NCBI RefSeq assembly: GCF_900142325.1
Contig: NZ_FRAM01000001.1
Coordinates: forward strand, 682,001 to 746,000
DNA length: 64,000 nt
Reading direction: 5' to 3'
From: Epilithonimonas mollis
Lineage (GTDB): Bacteria > Bacteroidota > Bacteroidia > Flavobacteriales > Weeksellaceae
The notes beneath the pieces are model-generated. The model did not search any database and had not been told where the DNA came from. It worked only from the letters and a program-made list of their open reading frames with translations. This document shows positions 53,175-61,285 of this stretch, piece after piece (position 1 is the stretch's first letter; every line of letters starts with the position of its first letter). Both the position numbers and the translations under genes were made by a program.

Positions 53175-54557
53175 ATGAGTGTTTTTATAATTTTATTCCT
53201 TACGGCAGTGCTTGTACTTTTTTCCGGTGTATTGGAAAAAGGAAAATATGCAAGATACATCGGGATTTTAGGATTAATTGTTGGTTTATATTTCAGCTTT
53301 TTTCCAGAATGTGAGTTCTTTGCCCAGTACAAAGCCATGTACGAATACGGAGATAATGCAGCATTATTTACGAAAATTTCCATCATTATCACTTTATTAC
53401 TCTTCTTTTTAGGAGGATTTGCATTCAGCAATCACAGAAGTCATCAGTCAGAATTATATGCTTTGATGCTCTTTGCACTAAGCGGTGGATTAGTACTTTT
53501 CGGATTTCAGAATCTGGTAACATTATTCATCGGGATTGAGATTCTTTCCATTCCTTTATATGTAATGGCTGGCGCCAATAAAACCGACCTTCGTTCTACG
53601 GAAGCTTCTATGAAATATTTTCTTATGGGTGCTTTCGCTACAGGATTTCTGATGTTTGGCGTTGCTTTGGTTTACGGAAGCGTCGGAAGTTTTGACCTGT
53701 ATGCCATTCACGATTTTGCGATCAATAATCCAAAAAACCTGATGCTGATAATGGGTTCTATTCTGATGCTTTGTGCATTGGCGTTCAAAGTATCACTAGC
53801 ACCATTTCACATGTGGAGTCCTGACGTTTATCAGGGTTCTCCTTCTTTAATTACAGCTTTCATGGCATCTGTAGTAAAGATTTCCGGTTTTTTTGCATTA
53901 TTCAAATTAATGACTCTGGGATTTGGCGGAATTGCCGGAGACTGGATCAATATTTTAGGCGTATTCATCATCATTACTTTGCTTCTTGCCAACGTGATGG
54001 GACTGGTGCAGACCAACGCAAAAAGGATGTTGGCCTACTCTTCTGTATCACACGCCGGGTATATTTCGTTAATATTTTTTGGTCTTAATAACTTTTCCAC
54101 ATCCATTTTAGGTTTCTATTTATTCGCCTATTCACTGGCAACGGTTGGTGTTTTCATCAGTCTGATCTGGGTAGAGAAAATCAAGAAGGAAACATCATTT
54201 GCTGCGTTCAACGGATTAGGAAAAAAGGAACCCTTGCTTGCTATTGTTTCCACAGTTTCCATGCTGTCAATGGCGGGTATTCCTTTAACTGCAGGTTTCA
54301 TCGGAAAGCTTGGAATCTTCAATCAGGTTATTGCAGGCGGATCAAGCTTCCTGGTCGTGGTCGCAGTTCTTGGTTCTGCTTTAAGCATTGCTTATTATTT
54401 ACGACTGATTATTGCCATGTTCTTTTACAAAGAAGATAATTTTCATAATACAGAAAAAGCAAGTATCACCTATAATATCGTGTCTATTGTCATTATTTTA
54501 GTACTGATTTCTATGGGGATTGTTCCGGATCTGTTCGGGAAAATACTTGGTTTATAA
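53175..54557 (+). CDS. nuoN: NADH-quinone oxidoreductase subunit N
   Basis: Third antiporter-like subunit, 460 residues. Motifs: IGIEILSIPLYVMAG, AFKVSLAPFHMWSPDVYQGS (conserved Lys) and RMLAYSSVSHAGYISLIF. It closes the operon; a strong terminator follows. Confidence 0.97.
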   Translation: MSVFIILFLTAVLVLFSGVLEKGKYARYIGILGLIVGLYFSFFPECEFFAQYKAMYEYGDNAALFTKISIIITLLLFFLGGFAFSNHRSHQSELYALMLFALSGGLVLFGFQNLVTLFIGIEILSIPLYVMAGANKTDLRSTEASMKYFLMGAFATGFLMFGVALVYGSVGSFDLYAIHDFAINNPKNLMLIMGSILMLCALAFKVSLAPFHMWSPDVYQGSPSLITAFMASVVKISGFFALFKLMTLGFGGIAGDWINILGVFIIITLLLANVMGLVQTNAKRMLAYSSVSHAGYISLIFFGLNNFSTSILGFYLFAYSLATVGVFISLIWVEKIKKETSFAAFNGLGKKEPLLAIVSTVSMLSMAGIPLTAGFIGKLGIFNQVIAGGSSFLVVVAVLGSALSIAYYLRLIIAMFFYKEDNFHNTEKASITYNIVSIVIILVLISMGIVPDLFGKILGL

Positions 54558-54568
54558 TAAAACATATC

Positions 54569-54597
54569 AACCTGATTCTGAAGAGTCAGGTTTTTTA
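54569..54597 (+). terminator. Terminator of the nuo operon
   Basis: AACCTGA (54569-54575) pairs with TCAGGTT (54586-54592), followed by TTTT and more T. Confidence 0.88.
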
Positions 54598-54706
54598 TTT
54601 AATTTATCACTTCTAATTCGTTCAAAAATCTTAATTTTATTCAAAAACCTAAAAATTGATTATTTATATTAATCGATAAGCAGGTTTGAAACGACTATAA
54701 AGAACT

Positions 54707-55186
54707 ATGAAATTACAATCTTTAACAGCATCGGAAGAGGATGTGATGCGAGTGATCTGGAAAGAAGGGAAAATATACTTCCGCGATCTGATGAATGCTT
54801 ACCCGGAACCAAAACCTCATCAGAATACAGTTTCCACATTTCTTAAAATACTTGTGGAGAAAAATTATCTGAGTGTCGAAAAAAAGGGACGCATTTACCT
54901 CTATTCACCGGCTGTCAGTTTTGATGACTATAAAAAAATTGTAACAAAAAAAATTATCGAAAATTATTTTGACAATTCCGGAAGTGAACTCCTCAAACTC
55001 CTTATGGAGGAAAACTTTATTAAGGCTAAGGATCTCAATGACTTCTTCGAAGTTAAAACGACTGTTATTCCCTTACAGGATAATTCGGAAAAAGAAAATC
55101 CGATAAAAGAATTCGTGAAGGAACTGACCAGTCAGAAAAAGCCGAAAAAGAAAGAAAAGGAAAAAAAGAAGAAAAAGAAGAAATAA
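54707..55186 (+). CDS. BlaI/MecI/CopY-type transcriptional repressor, orphan
   Basis: Winged-helix repressor of 159 residues. The N-terminal domain reads LTASEEDVMRVIWKEGKIYF and HQNTVSTFLKILVEKNYLSV (the wing and recognition helix), followed by YLYSPAVSFDDYKKI as in BlaI. The central dimerisation helices include NYFDNSGSELLKLLMEENFI. The tail is unusual: the last 25 residues are nearly all Lys and Glu with a final run of Lys. The usual partner, an M56 (BlaR1/MecR1-type) membrane protease with TonB-like domain, is not next to it. Its target cannot be told here. Confidence 0.88.
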   Translation: MKLQSLTASEEDVMRVIWKEGKIYFRDLMNAYPEPKPHQNTVSTFLKILVEKNYLSVEKKGRIYLYSPAVSFDDYKKIVTKKIIENYFDNSGSELLKLLMEENFIKAKDLNDFFEVKTTVIPLQDNSEKENPIKEFVKELTSQKKPKKKEKEKKKKKKK

Positions 55187-55187
55187 A

Positions 55188-55217
55188 AAAGCGATCAAAA
55201 ATGATCGCTTTATTTTT
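55188..55217. terminator. Bidirectional terminator
   Basis: AAAGCGATC (55188-55196) pairs with GATCGCTTT (55203-55211) and is followed by ATTTTT. On the other strand a T run follows as well, so it ends both convergent genes. Confidence 0.85.
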
Positions 55218-55230
55218 CTCGTATCGTTGA

Positions 55231-55563
55231 TTACCAACGGCTTCCACCTCCACGGTTTCCGCCTCTGTCACCTCCTCCGTAACCGCCACCACGGTTATTG
55301 TCGAAAGATCTTCTTGGCTTTTCTTCTCTTGGTCTAGCTTCCGTAACGTTAAGAATCTTACCGTTGAATTCTTTTTGGTTAAGTGCTTCTACAGCTTGTT
55401 GACCTTCAGCATCCCCCATTTCCACGAATCCAAATCCTTTTGATCTTCCAGAATCTCTGTCTGTAATGATTTTTGCAGAAGAAACTTCTCCAAAACCTTC
55501 GAATAATTCTTGCAACTGATGATCTTTTGTTGCGTAATTGATGTTTGAAACAAAAATGTTCAT
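55231..55563 (-). CDS. RRM-type RNA-binding protein
   Basis: Glycine-rich RNA-binding protein of 110 residues. The RNA recognition motif covers residues 1-80, with RNP2 (IFVSNI) and RNP1 (KGFGFVEM), followed by an Arg/Gly-rich tail (RRSFDNNRGGGYGGGDRGGN ...). This type is common in Bacteroidetes and cyanobacteria and is often cold-induced. A long leader of about 75 nt fits with such regulation: the -7 box TATATTTG lies at 55654-55647. It stands alone. Confidence 0.95.
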   Translation of the reverse strand: MNIFVSNINYATKDHQLQELFEGFGEVSSAKIITDRDSGRSKGFGFVEMGDAEGQQAVEALNQKEFNGKILNVTEARPREEKPRRSFDNNRGGGYGGGDRGGNRGGGSRW

Positions 55564-55646
55564 TTTAAAAAAAAATTAAGTTATAAAAAAATGTTGTTTT
55601 AAAATTATAGATAAGGAAAAACAACAAAAATGAAGATTATTGATTT

Positions 55647-55654
55647 CAAATATA
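55647..55654 (-). promoter_or_regulatory. -7 element of the RRM gene
   Basis: TATATTTG on the minus strand, 83 nt before the start codon, gives a leader of about 75 nt. No clear -33 element. Confidence 0.4.
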
Positions 55655-55729
55655 ATTTGGTGCAAGGTACGATTATTTTTGAATAATCAATAATATATTT
55701 ACTAATTTTAGAAATTAATGCAATTGTAT

Positions 55730-56590
55730 TCACTTAACCGCTGCTCCACGGCTTGCTTGCAATATATTGAACCAATCTATAGGTTCCAGATCTATTTTTA
55801 ATGATTTTTTCAGTTTTATTATTGTTTCTGTTTTGGATGTGCCAATAACAGGAATGATATTCGAAGGATGTTTCAGTATGAATGCGAGTAAGATCTGATT
55901 CTCTTCCGCATTGTATTTCAGACAAAGATTTTTGATTACGATTTTTAATCGGGCATTCTGTTCAGACATTTCAGAAAAATAATTACCTAAAACAGACCAC
56001 GCCGTTGGCCTCATTCCTTTCATCATCAATTGATCCAAAGTTCCGTTTTCGAAAGCTGAAAGTTCATTCACAGAAATTTCTATCTGATTAGTAATCATAG
56101 GAAAATATTGGTTTATCAATTCAAATTGAGAAACTGAAAAATTACTGACTCCGAAATATTTCACTTTACCTTTATCTCTGAGAATATGAAAAACTTCTGC
56201 AATTTCTTCAGGATTCATTAATGGTGAAGGACGATGCAGCAACAGTACATCCAGATAATCCGTACAGAGGTTGTCGAGACTTTCATCCACAGCATTCAGA
56301 ATATAATCAGAACTATAATTATAATATTTTATTGCTGAAGGTTTTTTTTCAGAATTCATAACAATGCCGCATTTAGAAATGAACTGAACTTTTTCTCTTT
56401 CAATTCCCATCTCTTGCCATGCTTTCCCAAAAAGCTCTTCCGTAGTATGACCACCATAGATATCCGCATGATCGAATGTTGTAATATCTTCCTGAAGGCA
56501 AACCTCTATCAGTTCCTGTACTTTTTTCGGAGAATGATTAGCTCCCCAAACGCCCCAACGCATTGTTCCGGCAATAATTTCTGAAAACAT
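55730..56590 (-). CDS. Aldo/keto reductase
   Basis: NADPH-dependent oxidoreductase of 286 residues. The catalytic set is FDHADIYGG (Asp43, Tyr45... as in the DxxxxY motif), Lys73 in QFISKCG, and His in DVLLLHRPSPLM (about 119). The coenzyme region near the C-terminus has PVIGTSKTETIIKL. It resembles the YdhF-like group. A -7 box (TATATTTG, 56611-56604) lies about 14 nt upstream. The substrate is unknown. Confidence 0.9.
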   Translation of the reverse strand: MFSEIIAGTMRWGVWGANHSPKKVQELIEVCLQEDITTFDHADIYGGHTTEELFGKAWQEMGIEREKVQFISKCGIVMNSEKKPSAIKYYNYSSDYILNAVDESLDNLCTDYLDVLLLHRPSPLMNPEEIAEVFHILRDKGKVKYFGVSNFSVSQFELINQYFPMITNQIEISVNELSAFENGTLDQLMMKGMRPTAWSVLGNYFSEMSEQNARLKIVIKNLCLKYNAEENQILLAFILKHPSNIIPVIGTSKTETIIKLKKSLKIDLEPIDWFNILQASRGAAVK

Positions 56591-56637
56591 ACTAAAATTT
56601 TCACAAATATATTATGTTAAAAATAAAATACATTGTA

Positions 56638-56645
56638 TAAATTTG
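56638..56645 (+). promoter_or_regulatory. -7 element of the T9SS beta-helix gene
   Basis: TAAATTTG, 25 nt before the ATG at 56670, matches TAnnTTTG. A divergent -7 box (TATATTTG, 56611-56604) serves the aldo/keto reductase gene. Confidence 0.45.
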
Positions 56646-56669
56646 ATTCTTTAAAAAAATTGAAGTCTT

Positions 56670-58130
56670 ATGAAGAAATTTACATTATTATTTGTGATGT
56701 GTTGTGCTTTTATCAATGCACAATTCACAACGCCAAATAACGGAACCAGCTACACATTATCCAGTTTATCTGCAGCTGCACCAACAGTTTTGGTGAAAAA
56801 CGGGTTAGAATATACTTTGACGGCAGATCTTACAATCTCTGCAACTGATAAATTATTGATTAATGAAGATGCAACGCTGAAAGTTAATTCCGGTGTAGCA
56901 ATTTTTGTATTTGGTGAATATAAAACCACTGCAGGCAATTTTATAATAACAGCAAGCACAATCGGAAGTCCATACAGAGGAATCCGTTTTGAAGAAGGCT
57001 CTGTTGCAGAAATGAAAAATACAAGAATCGAATACGGCGGAGGTGTTCGTGTCCTGACTGCCTATCCTTTTTTGATGGACAATTGTATCCTTTATAAAAA
57101 CAACAACTCAGGTAGTACCAATCTTGCGAGTAGTGCTGCATTAGCATTATTTCAGGGTAGCGGACACATTGTGAAAAACTCCCAGTTTTTGGAAAACTCC
57201 AGAGCAGGAATCAATTCAGGGGCTTCTGGTGCGGTTTCTATTGATATAATAAATAATTATTTTTACGGAAACAATACAGATAACGGCAACTATCCACAGA
57301 TCAATATGGGACCTTCGGGTGTAGATTCTACAAGAGTTATTAATAATGAAATTATCGGGAACAGGACTATTACAAAATCCGGAGGAATCTCTGTTTCCGG
57401 ATTGCTGGGTGGAACAAACAGATTCCGTGTTGAAGGAAATACTGTTCAAGATAACCGTTACGGAATTACCCACCAAGGTGCAGGAAGTTCCGGAATAATC
57501 AGGAATAACATTATCACAAATAATAATACCGAGAACAATCCAAGTCTGGGCGGAAGCGGAATTTCATTGACAGGAACTCAGAAAGTGATTGTAAGAAACA
57601 ACCAGATTAGAGGCAATCTCTGGGGAGTTACAATTTTGAGTAATGCAGTAATTGATTTGGGAACCGCAGACGACCATGGAAATAACATTTTTAAAAATAA
57701 CGGAAATACCGGAACAATAACTGCATTCTATAATAACACACCAAATACTGTAACCGCAATCGGAAATTGCTGGAGAGAAGACGAGCTGTCAAATGATGCT
57801 ATGGTCGAAGCGGTTATAAGTCACAAGCCAGATCTTGCAACATTAGGCCTGGTTAATTTTACGCCATATAATTGCGCTGAGTCTATGGCTGTTTCTGATG
57901 TTACAAAAGGATTAATGAAAATCTATCCGAATCCAAGCAAAAATCATTTCTATCTGGAAACTGAAAATGGAGGAAATATTGTGATCCAGGACATCAGTGG
58001 AAAAGTTGTTTTTTCATCAATAGTTAATAAAGGAAAAAATGAAATCAATACTAATTTACAACCGGGCGTCTATATCATCACACAACAATCGGAAGGTAAA
58101 AAATCCAATACAAAACTGATTATCAAATAA
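56670..58130 (+). CDS. T9SS cargo protein with parallel beta-helix
   Basis: A 486-residue secreted protein. Signal peptide (residues 1-17, AFINAQ), a short start domain and then a right-handed parallel beta-helix (about residues 80-370) made of Asn-rich turns (GHIVKNSQFLENSRAGINSG, RVINNEIIGNRTI, IIRNNIITNNNTENNPSLGG, VRNNQIRGNLWGVTI). The C-terminal 80 residues are a T9SS sorting domain (KIYPNPSKNHFYLETENGGN, NLQPGVYIITQQ, KLIIK). The beta-helix type is shared with polysaccharide-active enzymes and adhesins, but no catalytic residues are clear. A terminator follows. Confidence 0.88.
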   Translation: MKKFTLLFVMCCAFINAQFTTPNNGTSYTLSSLSAAAPTVLVKNGLEYTLTADLTISATDKLLINEDATLKVNSGVAIFVFGEYKTTAGNFIITASTIGSPYRGIRFEEGSVAEMKNTRIEYGGGVRVLTAYPFLMDNCILYKNNNSGSTNLASSAALALFQGSGHIVKNSQFLENSRAGINSGASGAVSIDIINNYFYGNNTDNGNYPQINMGPSGVDSTRVINNEIIGNRTITKSGGISVSGLLGGTNRFRVEGNTVQDNRYGITHQGAGSSGIIRNNIITNNNTENNPSLGGSGISLTGTQKVIVRNNQIRGNLWGVTILSNAVIDLGTADDHGNNIFKNNGNTGTITAFYNNTPNTVTAIGNCWREDELSNDAMVEAVISHKPDLATLGLVNFTPYNCAESMAVSDVTKGLMKIYPNPSKNHFYLETENGGNIVIQDISGKVVFSSIVNKGKNEINTNLQPGVYIITQQSEGKKSNTKLIIK

Positions 58131-58154
58131 ATAATTAAGTCACAAAATTTATAC

Positions 58155-58182
58155 AGCATCACATAATTGTGATGCTTTTTTT
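58155..58182 (+). terminator. Terminator after the beta-helix gene
   Basis: AGCATCAC (58155-58162) pairs with GTGATGCT (58169-58176), then seven T. Confidence 0.85.
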
Positions 58183-58267
58183 ATAAAAATACGTCAAATG
58201 CCTTATTGTCTGATGATCATTATTATTTGAATTTTGAAAAACAATAAAACCTAAAACTTCAAGTGTT

Positions 58268-60133
58268 ATGAAAACTCAGATTTTTAAAAATATTGCTGCA
58301 TATGCATTATTGGCAGGCAGCATTTGTATGTTCGGACAAAAGGCTCCTGATGCAGAATTCAAGATGGATGGCAGCATCCAGTTTATGAAACTGACAGATG
58401 CGGGTGTTCTTCTCGTTGCAAACGGCGACGGTTTTGCCGGGATCAAGCCGGACAGCCACCAGCTTCATTTCAATTTCCAGGACTATGGAAAAGTGAAGCA
58501 GGAAGAAGTGGAGTTTGTTCCGGATTCGCCTTATGTGATAATAGCTCAGGGCGGGATTTTTGGCTCAAAGAAAAGCGTAATCGATATCGTGTCCGGAAAA
58601 AAATTATTTGCAACAGAAGAAAACAACTGGAAGATGATCAATCAGTTTAATCTGATGCTTCCTCAAAACAAATTAATCGTAGCAGGGCAGAGAACTTCCA
58701 AAGAAAAATTTGCACAGGCGGTCGGGATCTATGATCTGGCCACCGGAAAAGAAGAAAAAATCTTCAACCTTCAGGATCCTGGAAAAGTTTCTATGAGCAT
58801 CACAACGGTTACCGGGAAACCTTTGATTGCAGGGAACAAAGTTCTCATCCCGACCAGCAAAGCAACGATATGCCTGGATCTGGACACAGGTAATAAACTC
58901 TGGGAAGCCAAGGTGGATGATATCAGCTGGCTGACTGCTGACAAAACAGGAAAACAAATCTATGCAATTGAACAAAAGCCCAACGGAAACTGTAACATAT
59001 TCAAACTGAGTGATACAGGACAGGTAATGTGGAAGGAACCACATTCCGTAAAAGGAAAAATTTCTAATTTTCAAATTCTTCCTAATGGGTTAGCTATCGT
59101 CAGCAATGTTGATAACAGCGGAAAATCCGGCTTAATGAAACTGGCTTCCGCCGCATCCGAATCCAGAATTGCTTTTCTGAGTGCAGACACAGGTGAAGAC
59201 CTTTGGGAAAAAGCACCCAAGACCAAAGGTTATGTTCAGCATTTTTATGTAATGGAAGACGGGATTCTTTTTGGAATCCAGGAAGGTGGCATTAATAAAA
59301 TTTCTTTTGATGGGCAGACACTTTTCAAAAAACCTCTCAAAACAGGAGAAAATATTCACACAATGGCTTTGGTTCCAAAAGGAATGCTTTACATCACTGA
59401 TGAAGACGCCAATATCATCGATCTCAAAACCGGTGAATCTATCTACGGAAAAGCCATCAATTACAAAAAAGCAAAAGCCGTTTGCAGCACTTATGATAAA
59501 GCCGGCAAGCGTTATCTGATAAGCACAGGAGAAGAAATCAAATCCATTGATGAAAACTCAGGCGATATCACTTCATTCGCCAGTTATAAATTTGATGAGA
59601 AAGAAGCACCGACCACTATCAGAGCAAAAGACAACGGTATCTTCATTGGTTCTTCCCAGAATTTGATGCACTTTGCACCGGACGGTTCTACAAAATACCA
59701 GCAATATTTCCGCTCACCCGGGAAAAGCACAGCCGGACTAATTCTTCATGGTGTTTTGGCTGTTGCATCGACAGCAGTATCTGCAGGCGCATCATATCAG
59801 GCAGGAATGAACCGAAATTCTATCGGGCAATATACAGCGGAAGGAGAAAGATATAAGGCTATGGGAGATGCTTTTGCCGGAATTGCATCTGCCTCATTCG
59901 CAGAAATGGCAAAACGTTTTAAAGCGACTTCCGCTACGGAGAATTATCAGTTTATCCTAACCAGGCTTGAAGACGGTGCAGGCCTGGCAAAAGTTAATAA
60001 AAATACAGGTGAAAAAGAAGAAGAGATCCTTCTGAAAGATAAAAAACCTACTTACGAAGTGGATGAGTTTTCCGGGACTTTATATTACCAGGCTAACAAT
60101 AATACAATCTACAAGTATAATCTAATGAAGTAG
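58268..60133 (+). CDS. Exported beta-propeller (PQQ-like) protein with glycine-zipper-like insertion
   Basis: A 621-residue protein with a signal peptide (residues 1-22, GSICMFGQ). Most of it is PQQ/WD-like propeller blades (VIDIVSGKKLFATEENNWKM, ICLDLDTGNKLWEAKV, FLSADTGEDLWEKAP, IIDLKTGESIYGKAIN). Near residues 475-560 there is an unlike stretch that is small-residue-rich and hydrophobic (AGLILHGVLAVASTAVSAGA and YKAMGDAFAGIASASFAEMA), then the last blade (FILTRLEDGAGLAKVNKNTG). This may be a membrane hairpin or oligomer-forming insert. No T9SS tail; probably periplasmic. Function unknown. Confidence 0.8.
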   Translation: MKTQIFKNIAAYALLAGSICMFGQKAPDAEFKMDGSIQFMKLTDAGVLLVANGDGFAGIKPDSHQLHFNFQDYGKVKQEEVEFVPDSPYVIIAQGGIFGSKKSVIDIVSGKKLFATEENNWKMINQFNLMLPQNKLIVAGQRTSKEKFAQAVGIYDLATGKEEKIFNLQDPGKVSMSITTVTGKPLIAGNKVLIPTSKATICLDLDTGNKLWEAKVDDISWLTADKTGKQIYAIEQKPNGNCNIFKLSDTGQVMWKEPHSVKGKISNFQILPNGLAIVSNVDNSGKSGLMKLASAASESRIAFLSADTGEDLWEKAPKTKGYVQHFYVMEDGILFGIQEGGINKISFDGQTLFKKPLKTGENIHTMALVPKGMLYITDEDANIIDLKTGESIYGKAINYKKAKAVCSTYDKAGKRYLISTGEEIKSIDENSGDITSFASYKFDEKEAPTTIRAKDNGIFIGSSQNLMHFAPDGSTKYQQYFRSPGKSTAGLILHGVLAVASTAVSAGASYQAGMNRNSIGQYTAEGERYKAMGDAFAGIASASFAEMAKRFKATSATENYQFILTRLEDGAGLAKVNKNTGEKEEEILLKDKKPTYEVDEFSGTLYYQANNNTIYKYNLMK

Positions 60134-60142
60134 GTTTATTGT

Positions 60143-60183
60143 GACCCCTCATTATCCGTCAATAAAAAGAGGGGTCTTTTTTT
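60143..60183 (+). terminator. Terminator after the propeller gene
   Basis: GACCCCTC (60143-60150) pairs with GAGGGGTC (60169-60176) and is followed by seven T. It lies upstream of the 60198 gene and shows that an in-frame GTG at 60141 is not its start. Confidence 0.85.
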
Positions 60184-60197
60184 CAATCCAAAAAAAT

Positions 60198-60473
60198 ATG
60201 ACTGATATCCTAAACATAATCCTGATCACCATACTGGTTATTATTATTCTTTTCTTACTGAGAAAAATAAAGCTAATCAAGAGCCGGCATCAGAAAAAGC
60301 TTGCAGAACTCTATAAAGATCTGTCAAAATTGGCTGAACAGAAAGAAAGTTTTTTCGAGAAATTATCGCTTAACTCAGAGTTGGAAGATGCAATGACTCA
60401 TGCCAGAAAACGGCTGAACGAAGAAATTTTTGACTTGCAGATGGAAGTTTTCAGGAATATAAAACAGGATTGA
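60198..60473 (+). CDS. Small membrane-anchored coiled-coil protein
   Basis: A 91-residue protein with one membrane segment (NIILITILVIIILFLL) followed by a basic/charged coiled coil (KLIKSRHQKKLAELYKDLSK, EKLSLNSELEDAMTHARKRL). Not recognised. It starts with ATG at 60198, after the terminator of the propeller gene, and lies 83 nt before the response regulator. It might be part of the same regulatory cluster, but nothing shows this. Confidence 0.55.
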   Translation: MTDILNIILITILVIIILFLLRKIKLIKSRHQKKLAELYKDLSKLAEQKESFFEKLSLNSELEDAMTHARKRLNEEIFDLQMEVFRNIKQD

Positions 60474-60555
60474 TAATTAATAAATTAATATTAATTTAGT
60501 AAAAACTAAATCTATGAAAATGAGACCTATCCATAATCTTTGTAGACTTTAACTT

Positions 60556-61206
60556 ATGATTACAAAGATTGCCATAACCGAAGATAATTTTTTCCTTGCA
60601 AAAGCTGTTCAGGAAAAACTGTCGTTTTATGACGAATTCAAAATCAAGTTTTTTGCAGAAAACGGTAAAGACCTCATTCAGAAACTGGAAAAGGATTCTA
60701 ATGTTGATCTGATTCTGATGGATATCGAAATGCCTTTGATGAACGGAATCCAGGCAACAGAATTTGTTAAAAACCGGTATCCGCAGATCAAAATCCTGAT
60801 CCTGACTGTTTTTGACAATGATGAAAATATCTTCAATGCTATCAAAGCCGGAGCAGATGGTTATCTGCTCAAGGAGATATCACCTCAGAAATTACAGAAG
60901 TCGATTATAGAAGTTCTCGAAGGAGGCGCTGCAATGAGCCCTTCTATTGCATTCAAAACCTTGAAATTACTGCGGAATCCGCAAGCTTTTGAAAATCAAA
61001 AATGTGAGGAAGAGATCAGACTTTCGACCCGGGAAATAGAAGTTTTGGAACAGCTCAGCCGCGGTCTGAACTATAATATCATTGCACTGAACCTCTTCCT
61101 TTCGCCCAGCACTATCAGAAAGCATATTGAAAATATTTATACCAAGCTTCAGGTTCATAATAAGCTGGAAGCGATTGAAAAGGCTAAAATCAATAGAATT
61201 ATATAA
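60556..61206 (+). CDS. NarL/LuxR-type response regulator
   Basis: Two-component response regulator of 216 residues. The receiver domain (1-125) carries the phosphorylation site Asp56 in LILMDIEMPLMNG and the late Lys106 in DGYLLKEI. The C-terminal LuxR-type helix-turn-helix (about 150-215) reads LSTREIEVLEQLSRGLNYNI and STIRKHIENIYTKLQVHNKL. The cognate kinase is the TPR histidine kinase gene directly downstream (80-nt gap), the usual order of this pair in Flavobacteriia. Confidence 0.93.
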   Translation: MITKIAITEDNFFLAKAVQEKLSFYDEFKIKFFAENGKDLIQKLEKDSNVDLILMDIEMPLMNGIQATEFVKNRYPQIKILILTVFDNDENIFNAIKAGADGYLLKEISPQKLQKSIIEVLEGGAAMSPSIAFKTLKLLRNPQAFENQKCEEEIRLSTREIEVLEQLSRGLNYNIIALNLFLSPSTIRKHIENIYTKLQVHNKLEAIEKAKINRII

Positions 61207-61285
61207 TTATTTTTACTATTTTTAACAAAAACAATAATATTTTCACCATGGAAACACTTATGTATTTTTTTATGATTTTCTTGTT

